Under the pieces are notes generated by a model. That model made no database searches. It saw nothing but the letters and a program-made list of their open reading frames with translations, and was not told where the DNA came from. A stretch of DNA of 6,860 nt, taken from assembly GCA_021819605.1 (NCBI GenBank), contig JAKAQT010000084.1, positions 1-6,860 of the forward strand, written 5' to 3'. Numbering within the stretch: the first letter of the stretch is position 1; every line of letters begins with the position of its first letter. Origin of the DNA: Thermoplasmata archaeon (GTDB lineage Archaea > Thermoplasmatota > Thermoplasmata > Thermoplasmatales > Thermoplasmataceae). Positions 1 to 5,162 of the stretch are shown here, piece by piece. The translations under genes and the position numbers were made by a program.

Positions 1-1
1 C

Positions 2-79
2 TTTGATGTATGGTTCCCATCTGACCATATACCTACATACGTCCTCGACGCAAATAAAAGATGCAAACTTAAAATATAA
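2..79 (+). CDS. possible 3' end of a plus-strand gene cut by the left edge
   Basis: The second reading frame is open from the window edge for 25 codons and ends at TAA (77-79). It reads FDVWFPSDHIPTYVLDANKR and then CKLKI. The composition is protein-like, and the stop would make this gene convergent with the winged-helix gene at 115-336, with a 35-bp gap. No domain can be recognised in so short a piece, and an open frame of this length can arise by chance. The main alternative is a minus-strand gene starting at 25-27 (MVRWEPYIK and off the edge), which has a T/A-rich box upstream but poorly placed Shine-Dalgarno candidates. Confidence 0.3.
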   Translation, partial: FDVWFPSDHIPTYVLDANKRCKLKI

Positions 80-103
80 AAGTATCTAATGGAATTCAGA
101 TAC
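70..103 (-). terminator. hairpin plus T-rich tract downstream of the winged-helix gene
   Basis: Read on the minus strand, 12 bases after the stop codon of the 115-336 gene, a perfect 6-bp inverted repeat (GTATCT, 10-base loop, AGATAC; 82-103) is followed directly by TTTTATATTTT (70-81). Archaeal termination depends mainly on T-rich tracts, so the tract is the stronger part of the evidence. The same A/T tract could instead act as a box A for a minus-strand gene running off the left edge. Confidence 0.4.
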
Positions 104-114
104 AATCCATATGA

Positions 115-336
115 TTACTTAATAGCGTAATATCCAGCACTTTTCGCTCTGGCAACCCTCTTGACATACCCCTTGGTTGCAAGCGTCTGAAGCGCTGAAG
201 TCACAATGGCCTTTCCCACGCCTGCCGCTTTCATAATATCATCGGCAGATTTGACCTTGTCATCCGAAATTGCACCAAGTTTCTTTACGGCATCATAAAC
301 TTTCTTTTCGTTGGGATTGAGGCTAACATCGGCCAT
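115..336 (-). CDS. small basic winged-helix DNA-binding protein
   Basis: This 73-residue protein appears to be one winged helix-turn-helix domain and nothing else. Predicted elements are helix 1 (about 8-20, NEKKVYDAVKKL), helix 2 (30-38), recognition helix 3 (41-55, KAIVTSALQTLA) and a C-terminal wing (57-73, GYVKRV then AGYYAIK). It has 14 Lys/Arg against 7 Asp/Glu, so it is clearly basic, and it has no effector, metal or dimerisation domain. No Cys or His is present. The ATG is well supported: AAGGTGA lies just upstream on the minus strand, and a TATA box about 40 bp upstream predicts a leader of roughly 14 nt. The gene stands alone and is divergent from the mevalonate operon. It could be a local transcription regulator or an abundant nucleoid-associated protein. 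The fold is fairly sure, the role is not. Confidence 0.8.
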   Translation of the reverse strand: MADVSLNPNEKKVYDAVKKLGAISDDKVKSADDIMKAAGVGKAIVTSALQTLATKGYVKRVARAKSAGYYAIK

Positions 337-370
337 TATTTCACCTTTATGAAATTGGTTAGTGAAAAAG

Positions 371-381
371 CATATAAATAT
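371..381 (-). promoter_or_regulatory. box A (TATA) promoter of the winged-helix gene
   Basis: On the minus strand this reads ATATTTATATG, a good archaeal TATA element. Its centre is about 40 bp from the ATG at 336. Transcription starting about 25 bp downstream (near 350) would give a short leader that still contains the AAGGTGA ribosome-binding site at about 341-347. Confidence 0.6.
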
Positions 382-489
382 TATTGCATCTGACAGTATT
401 ATTCAGTTTTTCCTGTGGGGAAGGCTCACCCGGATTTCAGGATAGATCACAGTGGAAAATCGGCAAATGCTGAATCGTGTTTCGTGAAT

Positions 490-500
490 TTTTATATATA
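490..500 (+). promoter_or_regulatory. box A (TATA) promoter of the HMG-CoA synthase operon
   Basis: TTTTATATATA lies about 33 bp upstream of the ATG at 529. A start about 25 bp past its centre falls near 520, giving a leader of about 9 nt that just includes the weak Shine-Dalgarno GGTG (520-523). The position argues against the longer in-frame start at 415, since that reading would place the promoter inside the coding region. Confidence 0.6.
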
Positions 501-528
501 TGCACACACTCACAAGTTCGGTGTACTG

Positions 529-1584
529 ATGTCTGGAATAGTCACATACGGCTCCTACATCCCCCGGTTCAGGATAAAACCTGAGGAAATAGCCAGGGTA
601 TGGGGAGAGGACGTGGATGCCCTTAAAAACGGCATATACATATTGAGCAAATCTGTGCCAGCCCCAGATGAGGATGTTGCAACCATATCGGTGGAGGCTG
701 CCAGGAATGCAATGAAAAGGAAGAGCATTGATCCAAAGGAAATTGGGGCAATATACGTAGGCTCTGAATCCCACCCATATGCCGTGAAGCCAACCGCAAC
801 AATAGTTGCGTCGGCACTTGGCGTTGACTTCTCCCTGTTTGCTGCCGATTATGAATTTGCATGCAAGGCAGGCACGGCCGGCGTTCAGAACGTCAAGGCC
901 ATGGTGGATTCCTCCATGATCAAGTATGGAATGGCAATAGGTGCGGACACATCACAGGGTGCACCCGGTGATGTTCTGGAATATACGGCATCTGCCGGAG
1001 GAACTGCCTTTGTGGTTGGGAAGGAAAAGGTCATTGCCGAGATTAACAGCACTCTTTCGGTCACTTCCGATACTCCGGATTTCTGGAGAAGGGAGGGCCA
1101 GCCCTATCCAAGCCACGGGGAGAGATTCACAGGAGAGCCCGCATATTTCAGGCATACGCTTTCTGCAGCCAGAATGATGATGGAGAGAATGAAAACTGAG
1201 CCCGTTGATTATGATTATGCGGTATTCCACCAGCCCAACGGGAAATTCCCTTCAAGAGCTGCCAAGACCCTTGGGTTCACGGAACCCCAGATAAAGGACG
1301 GTCTTCTGACCCCTGTAATAGGGAACACATATTCTGCCTCCATGATGACCGGCCTTTCAGCGGTACTCGATATAGCCAAACCTGGTGACAGGATACTGGC
1401 GACTTCATTCGGTTCCGGCGCAGGATCCGATGCGTTCGATCTCACAGTGACAGACGCAATAGAGGAGATGGACAGACAGGCCGCTCCCACAATAAAGGAA
1501 ATGCTGAGCAAGGTCAGGTGGCTGGACTACGCAATGTATGCAAAATTCAAGAAGAAAATAGTGGTAGGTGAAGGCGTTGAGTGA
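529..1584 (+). CDS. mvaS: hydroxymethylglutaryl-CoA synthase (archaeal type)
   Basis: This 351-residue enzyme condenses acetyl-CoA with acetoacetyl-CoA to give HMG-CoA, the committed precursor of mevalonate and archaeal isoprenoid lipids; it is cytosolic. The length matches archaeal family members. Catalytic residues by family comparison are Glu80 (GSESHPY), nucleophile Cys112 (EFACKAGTAG) and His234 (FHQPNGKFP). Other family signatures are GADTSQGAPGD (138-148), EYTASAGG, TGEPAYF, TPVIGNTYSAS (261-271) and SFGSGAGSDAF (293-303). The ATG at 529 is chosen because family proteins begin like MSGIVTYGSYIP and a TATA box sits at 490-500. The in-frame extension to 415 has no family-like residues. 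It is the first gene of a three-gene operon, and its 3' end overlaps the start of the thiolase homolog. Nothing suggests impaired catalysis. Confidence 0.96.
   Translation: MSGIVTYGSYIPRFRIKPEEIARVWGEDVDALKNGIYILSKSVPAPDEDVATISVEAARNAMKRKSIDPKEIGAIYVGSESHPYAVKPTATIVASALGVDFSLFAADYEFACKAGTAGVQNVKAMVDSSMIKYGMAIGADTSQGAPGDVLEYTASAGGTAFVVGKEKVIAEINSTLSVTSDTPDFWRREGQPYPSHGERFTGEPAYFRHTLSAARMMMERMKTEPVDYDYAVFHQPNGKFPSRAAKTLGFTEPQIKDGLLTPVIGNTYSASMMTGLSAVLDIAKPGDRILATSFGSGAGSDAFDLTVTDAIEEMDRQAAPTIKEMLSKVRWLDYAMYAKFKKKIVVGEGVE
1566..1571 (+). promoter_or_regulatory. ribosome-binding site inside the HMG-CoA synthase gene that decides the thiolase start
   Basis: AGGTGA lies in the last codons of the HMG-CoA synthase gene, 5 nt before an in-frame TTG at 1577. 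The alternative GTG at 1568 falls within this motif and has no purine-rich site of its own upstream, so the TTG is the better-supported start. The arrangement implies translational coupling. Confidence 0.5.
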
Positions 1585-2740
1585 CGTTTACATAATAGGA
1601 GCAGGAGAGACAAAGTTTGGCGAACTGTGGGAGAGATCTCTCAGGGAACTGGCTGTTGAGGCAGGACTGAAGGCCATCGAGAACGCCGGCATATTCTCAA
1701 GGGATATCCAGGTGCTCTATGGAAGCAACAGCCTTGCCGGCATAATCAACGGGCAGGAGAACATCGGTGCGCTCATTTCAGATTTCTCGGGAATTGCAGA
1801 GAACCATATTCCTGCAATAAGGGTCGAGGCATCCACAGCATCAGGAGGTGCTGCAGTGAGACAGGCCGGCCTGGCCATTAAGTCAGGGGAATACGATGTG
1901 GTGATGGTTGGCGGCGTGGAGAAGATGACGGATGTATACGGCTCAGAGATAATAGATCTGACAAGTTCAGTTCTTGACAGGGAATGGGAGGCATTCTTCG
2001 GCGCAACTCCAGCATCTCTTGCTGCCATTACAGCCAGAAAATACATGGCCGACTTCGGAGTTGACAAGGAGGCACTTGCCATGATGTCTGTGAACGATCA
2101 CCTGAACGCATCAAAGAATCCGGATGCGCAGTTCAAGAACAGGATCAGCGTGGAGCAGGCAATGGGCGCAACTCCCGTTGCTGAACCGCTCAACCTTATG
2201 GACTGCAGCCCGGTCAGTGACGGCGCAGCTGCCATAATTCTTGCCTCAGAGAAATATGTGAAGAAAAACAAGATTGACGGCATCAGGATTGCCAGCTCGG
2301 CGGATGCTCAGGACTACCTGGCTGTCCACAGCAGGAAATCCCTTTATGCACTGGATTCGGCCAGGATAGCTGGAAAATCTGCTCTTGAGAAGGCCCATGT
2401 GAAGCTGGATGACATATCATTTGCGGAGCTGCATGATTCCTACAGTATTTACGGCCTCATTGAGCTCGAGGAGCTTGGTTTTGCAGAGAGAGGACATGCA
2501 AAGGACCTTGTTTTCGATGACATAAAACTGGGAGGAAGGATTCCAGTGAATCCGTCGGGTGGGCTCAAGGCCAAGGGAAACCCCTTCGGAGCCACAGGAG
2601 TTGGACAGTTTGTTGAAGCTTACAGGCAGCTCAAGAGCAAATGTGGAGAAAGACAGGTTAAGGGTGCGAAATACGCCCTTCTGCACAGCATGGCCGGCAC
2701 AGGTTCCATGTCTGTTGTACATATAGTGGGTGGTGAATAA
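1577..2740 (+). CDS. thiolase-family protein (acetyl-CoA acetyltransferase homolog) lacking the catalytic Cys and His
   Basis: By family and position this is the acetoacetyl-CoA thiolase of the archaeal mevalonate operon, which normally condenses two acetyl-CoA. With the TTG start it is 387 residues; GTG at 1568 would give 390. The N-terminus (SDVYIIGAGETKFGE), GGVEKMTD, LMDCSPVSDGAAA, ELHDSYSIYG and NPSGGLKAKG motifs are clear. However, the usual VEAACASGG nucleophile motif reads VEASTASGG, with Thr87 (codon ACA, 1835-1837) at the Cys position. The GHPxGATG motif reads GNPFGATG, with Asn335 (AAC, 2579-2581) at the His position. The HD-motif His286 and the C-terminal LLHSMAGTGS His are kept. 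The frame is intact over full length, so it is not an ordinary pseudogene. It overlaps HMG-CoA synthase by 8 bp and DUF35 by 1 bp. I infer a scaffold or altered activity rather than normal thiolase chemistry. Confidence 0.9.
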   Translation: MSDVYIIGAGETKFGELWERSLRELAVEAGLKAIENAGIFSRDIQVLYGSNSLAGIINGQENIGALISDFSGIAENHIPAIRVEASTASGGAAVRQAGLAIKSGEYDVVMVGGVEKMTDVYGSEIIDLTSSVLDREWEAFFGATPASLAAITARKYMADFGVDKEALAMMSVNDHLNASKNPDAQFKNRISVEQAMGATPVAEPLNLMDCSPVSDGAAAIILASEKYVKKNKIDGIRIASSADAQDYLAVHSRKSLYALDSARIAGKSALEKAHVKLDDISFAELHDSYSIYGLIELEELGFAERGHAKDLVFDDIKLGGRIPVNPSGGLKAKGNPFGATGVGQFVEAYRQLKSKCGERQVKGAKYALLHSMAGTGSMSVVHIVGGE

Positions 2741-3141
2741 TGGGAGAGGTTTCGAGGTTCTGGAGAGAATCGGTTCACAGATACAGGCTCATGGGCAATC
2801 AGTGCGGGAACTGCAAGAGGATATTCTTCCCTCCGCGTGACGTTTGCCCCATCTGCCACAGGGAATCAATCGGCAAGATGAAGGATTTCACGCTGTCCGG
2901 AAACGGGACAATAGAATCCTTCAGCGTGGTTCACGATGTCCCGCCGGCCTTCACCAGGCAGAGGCCCTATATAATCGCAATAATAAGGCTGGATGATGGC
3001 CCCTCGGTGACAGGTCAGATAGTTGACAGTGATCCCGGGGAAGTGGAGATGGGAAAAAGGGTCACATCGGTATTCAGAAAGGTTGCCCAGGAAGGGGAAT
3101 CTGGAATCATAGAATACGGATACAAGTTTGTCCTGGCATGA
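2740..3141 (+). CDS. DUF35 zinc-ribbon/OB-fold protein, acyl-CoA bridging subunit
   Basis: This 133-residue protein has the DUF35 architecture: an N-terminal helix (about 5-18), a rubredoxin-like zinc ribbon with Cys22-x2-Cys25 and Cys36-x2-Cys39 (CGNC, CPIC), and a C-terminal OB fold (about 50-131; GNGTIESFSVVHD, RPYIIAIIRLDDG, VTGQIV). In methanogens this protein bridges thiolase and HMG-CoA synthase into one complex with a shared CoA-binding site. All four zinc ligands are present. Its ATG overlaps the thiolase stop (TAATG), and GGTGA is placed 4 nt upstream, so it is coupled to the thiolase gene. It is last in the operon and is followed by a T-rich tract. Family is sure; the bridging role here is inferred from context. 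Confidence 0.93.
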   Translation: MGEVSRFWRESVHRYRLMGNQCGNCKRIFFPPRDVCPICHRESIGKMKDFTLSGNGTIESFSVVHDVPPAFTRQRPYIIAIIRLDDGPSVTGQIVDSDPGEVEMGKRVTSVFRKVAQEGESGIIEYGYKFVLA

Positions 3142-3170
3142 GTACTGGGGAACAAGTTTTCAAAACCGTA

Positions 3171-3190
3171 AAACCTTTTTTCTTCTATTT
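3171..3190 (+). terminator. T-rich terminator of the mevalonate operon
   Basis: About 35 bp after the DUF35 stop, six T residues (3176-3181) are followed by a pyrimidine-rich stretch. This fits an intrinsic archaeal terminator of the oligo-T kind. It lies just before the convergent purN stop at 3190. A direct repeat AAAACC-GT-AAAACC precedes it. No convincing stem is seen. Confidence 0.45.
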
Positions 3191-3804
3191 CATCCTTTTC
3201 TGATGACCCTTTTTCCGGAAATAGTGTAATTCTTTGACAGGACAAGCTGAATGGATTCAACTACAGCCTCATGCTCCAGTGGCCTGATCCTGTCTGACAG
3301 GCTTTCCGGGGTATCACTGTCCAGTACTTCTGAAACTTTCTGGACAATTATGGGTCCGGCATCAACATCCGGTGTAACAAAATGCACGGTGCATCCTGAA
3401 AATCTTGCTCCGCTCTCCAGAACCTTACTGTGTACGTGCATTCCGTACATGCCCTTGCCACCGAAGCAGGGAAGAAGCGAGGGATGAAGATTAATCACAG
3501 GGGCCTTGAAGTTGAGAAGAATTTCAGTCGGGATAATTCTCATGAATCCAGCCAGCACTATTATTTCAGGGCTGATCCTGGCAAGTTCCTGCATTATTCC
3601 GGCATAAAACCTCTCTTTTCCCAGTGATGGATCCATAAAAATTGCCCTGATTCCGGATACTCTGGCCCGTTCAAGTGCACCCGAATCGTCGTGATCGGAT
3701 ATGACTGCAGAAATGGAAGCCAGTATCCTGTGCTCCCTGACTGCATCAATAATTGCCTGAAGTGTTGTGCCCCTACCAGAAGCAAAAACAACGATACCTG
3801 TCAT
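3190..3804 (-). CDS. purN: phosphoribosylglycinamide formyltransferase
   Basis: GAR transformylase of de novo purine synthesis, transferring a formyl group from 10-formyl-tetrahydrofolate to glycinamide ribonucleotide in the cytosol. At 204 residues it is the normal length for PurN. The phosphate-binding N-terminal loop is FASGRGTTLQA (7-17); many relatives have GSN where this has GTT. Catalytic residues by family comparison are Asn105 and His107 (INLHPSLLP) and Asp148 (VDAGPII). A GGKGMYGMHVH segment (115-125) covers the substrate-side loop and resembles forms I associate with some bacterial PurN proteins. The start is ATG at 3804, with no Shine-Dalgarno sequence; a box A about 25 bp upstream predicts a leaderless transcript. 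It converges on the mevalonate operon with a 48-bp gap. No other purine genes are in the window. Confidence 0.95.
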   Translation of the reverse strand: MTGIVVFASGRGTTLQAIIDAVREHRILASISAVISDHDDSGALERARVSGIRAIFMDPSLGKERFYAGIMQELARISPEIIVLAGFMRIIPTEILLNFKAPVINLHPSLLPCFGGKGMYGMHVHSKVLESGARFSGCTVHFVTPDVDAGPIIVQKVSEVLDSDTPESLSDRIRPLEHEAVVESIQLVLSKNYTISGKRVIRKG

Positions 3805-3825
3805 TCTGGTTACGTATCATGAGTA

Positions 3826-3833
3826 CTTTTAAA
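3826..3833 (-). promoter_or_regulatory. box A (TATA) promoter of purN, leaderless geometry
   Basis: On the minus strand this reads TTTAAAAG, centred about 25 bp from the purN ATG (3804). Transcription would therefore begin at or next to the start codon. The element is nearly palindromic (CTTTTAAA on the plus strand), so it could also drive a plus-strand transcript starting near 3855, just before the hairpin at 3865-3912. Confidence 0.5.
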
Positions 3834-3864
3834 TCATTATTGTGGCAACAACCCGTCAGTGTTC

Positions 3865-3912
3865 AGATGGATAAACTGTACGGTTATGGAACCGATGATC
3901 ATTTATCCATTT
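3865..3912. other. compound hairpin upstream of rfcS
   Basis: ATGGATAAA (3867-3875) is perfectly complementary to TTTATCCAT (3902-3910), and the stem extends by one G-U and one A-U pair to 3865/3912. Inside it a second perfect stem CGGTT / AACCG (3881-3885, 3890-3894) closes an ATGG tetraloop. A 9-bp inverted repeat with this spacing is expected about once by chance in a window this size, so the nested stem and the neighbouring hairpin are what make it notable. Confidence 0.4.
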
Positions 3913-3915
3913 CAG

Positions 3916-3946
3916 CCGATAATTGAAATGAAAAGCTTATTATTGG
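3916..3946. other. second hairpin next to the compound hairpin
   Basis: CCGATAAT (3916-3923) pairs with ATTATTGG (3939-3946) over 8 bp with one G-U wobble and a 15-base loop. It starts 3 bases after the preceding hairpin. The right arm overlaps a box A-like sequence, so the pairing may simply reflect an A/T-rich promoter. Confidence 0.3.
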
Positions 3947-4205
3947 ACAGAAAATAATGTGTTGTTGGCGGACCCACACCTATGGGAGCATGTTCCGTGG
4001 AAGATGTATTGTTCAAATTGCAGCTGAAACCTCAGGGCGGAATGCGGGCAATATATTGATCATGGCCATGGGTATCTCAGGACTAACAAAAGATTCATGT
4101 GATCCATGGATGCAGGAACACGCCTTAAGGGCCAGGAATTAAGGTCTGCATCAACACACTGCGACTGCGGATAACGTCATAAGACGGAGAACACGAGGAA
4201 AAGAA

Positions 4206-5162
4206 ATGATAGACATATGGACGGAAAAATACAGACCCAGAAAGCTGTCAGATATTGTGGGGCAGGACGAAATAATCCGTAAGCTGCAGTCCTTTGTCAG
4301 GCACAGGGAACTGCCTCATCTCATATTCGCTGGCCCTGCTGGCGTTGGAAAAACAACCGCCGCGCTGTCGGTGGCCATCGAACTGTTTGGTGAGGACTGG
4401 AGAGACAATTTCCTTGAACTCAATGCATCAAATGAGAGAGGAATTGATGTTATCAGGGATAATGTTAAGGATTTTGCCAGGATAATGCCATCGAACGGAC
4501 TCGGGTTCAAGATAATATTCCTTGACGAGGCAGATCAGCTCACTCCCGAAGCACAGGCGGCGCTGAGGAGGACAATGGAGCTGTATTCGTCCGCGACGCG
4601 GTTTATTTTCTCATGCAACTATTCCTCCCAGATAATTCCTCCCATACAGTCAAGGACAGTTGTTATGCGATTCAGGCCAATAAAGCCGGAAGACATGAAA
4701 AAGAGGATAGAGGTCATAGCGAAGCAGGAGAACTTCACCATCGACGATGATGCCATGGCAGCCATCACTGAAATATCTGAAGGAGACATGAGAAAAGCGT
4801 TGAACATTCTGCAGACCATAAAATCCTCAGGAGAAATGACGGCGTCAAGGATCTACGAGATTTCAGGAATGGCCAACCCGAAGCAGTACAAATCCCTGCT
4901 TTCAAAGGCACTCAGTGGCCTTTTTGATGATGCACGGGAAACCCTTGATTCAATGATGATTGAGCAGGGGCTTTCTGGAATTGACATCGTCAGGGGAATA
5001 CATTCAGTGGTGAGGAAAGAGCTCATATCACCCAGGCAGAAGCTTCAGATTATAATGGCCCTGGGTGAATCCGAGTTCAGGATTGTGGAGGGCTCCAGCG
5101 ATACCATACAGCTTGACGCACTGATGGCCAGGCTTGCTTACATAGGCCAGGAATTCAATTAA
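4206..5162 (+). CDS. rfcS: replication factor C small subunit (clamp loader ATPase)
   Basis: This 318-residue AAA+ ATPase is the small subunit of the archaeal clamp loader, which with RfcL opens and loads PCNA onto primed DNA. Motifs in order are the N-terminal WTEKYRPRKLSDIVGQ (5-20), Walker A GPAGVGKTT (43-51), the RFC signature ELNASNERGIDVIR (71-84), Walker B FLDEAD (105-110), sensor 1 FSCN (135-138), the arginine-finger motif IQSR (147-150) and sensor 2 GDMRKALN (193-200). The C-terminal collar helices follow (about 225-318). The usual SRC reads SRT here, but the Arg is kept. Length is normal for the family. ATG at 4206 is supported by GAGG 7 nt upstream. No clear TATA box lies within 60 bp, so the promoter may be further up in the 3805-4205 gap. 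Its 3' end overlaps hef by 8 bp, tail to tail. Confidence 0.97.
   Translation: MIDIWTEKYRPRKLSDIVGQDEIIRKLQSFVRHRELPHLIFAGPAGVGKTTAALSVAIELFGEDWRDNFLELNASNERGIDVIRDNVKDFARIMPSNGLGFKIIFLDEADQLTPEAQAALRRTMELYSSATRFIFSCNYSSQIIPPIQSRTVVMRFRPIKPEDMKKRIEVIAKQENFTIDDDAMAAITEISEGDMRKALNILQTIKSSGEMTASRIYEISGMANPKQYKSLLSKALSGLFDDARETLDSMMIEQGLSGIDIVRGIHSVVRKELISPRQKLQIIMALGESEFRIVEGSSDTIQLDALMARLAYIGQEFN

Larger units (their letters stand above)
3805..4205. other. 401-bp stretch with no convincing gene; structured DNA or RNA
   Basis: This gap is long beside the overlaps and short gaps elsewhere in the window. It contains the purN promoter (3826-3833), two adjacent hairpins (3865-3912 and 3916-3946), a box A-like stretch CTTATTAT near 3936-3943 facing rfcS, a 6-bp inverted repeat CCTTAA/TTAAGG (4123-4144), and the rfcS ribosome-binding site GAGG (4195-4198). 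A 61-codon open frame (3957-4142) lacks a ribosome-binding site and has no recognisable domain. Another frame (3932-4174) has a Cys-rich reading interrupted by two TGA codons. It could be a decayed gene, a small RNA gene or a long leader of rfcS. I do not recognise a known RNA family such as RNase P RNA or 7S RNA. Confidence 0.5.

Noticed and set aside
1..27. Minus-strand gene start reading MVRWEPYIK off the left edge
   Set aside because: Only nine codons are visible. The nearest Shine-Dalgarno candidates are about 2 nt or 15 nt away, and the plus-strand frame over the same bases looks at least as protein-like.
415..528. N-terminal extension of HMG-CoA synthase to an upstream ATG at 415
   Set aside because: The extra 38 residues do not resemble the family, the TATA box at 490-500 would lie inside the coding region, and the protein from 529 has the family's usual length and N-terminus.
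3846..3967. CAACAAC (3846-3852) pairing with GTTGTTG (3961-3967) to close both hairpins into one multibranched RNA
   Set aside because: It is a simple repeat-like pairing over about 110 bases and competes with other equally short pairings; without covariation it cannot be supported.
3957..4142. 61-codon open frame starting MCCWRTHTYG in the purN-rfcS gap
   Set aside because: No ribosome-binding site, no recognisable domain, and an odd composition; the length is within chance for a region of this size.
4123..4144. CCTTAA / TTAAGG inverted repeat with a 10-base loop before rfcS
   Set aside because: No T-rich tract follows it and no gene ends upstream, so a terminator role is unsupported; a 6-bp repeat is expected by chance.
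3958..4158. 7-bp terminal inverted repeat TGTGTTG / CAACACA suggesting a 201-bp MITE-like element
   Set aside because: Seven-base complementary pairs this far apart are common by chance, no target-site duplication is visible, and no second copy occurs in the window.
4652..4657. SRC to SRT change in the RfcS arginine-finger motif
   Set aside because: The functional Arg is present and the Cys is not catalytic; all other AAA+ motifs are intact, so the change is probably neutral.
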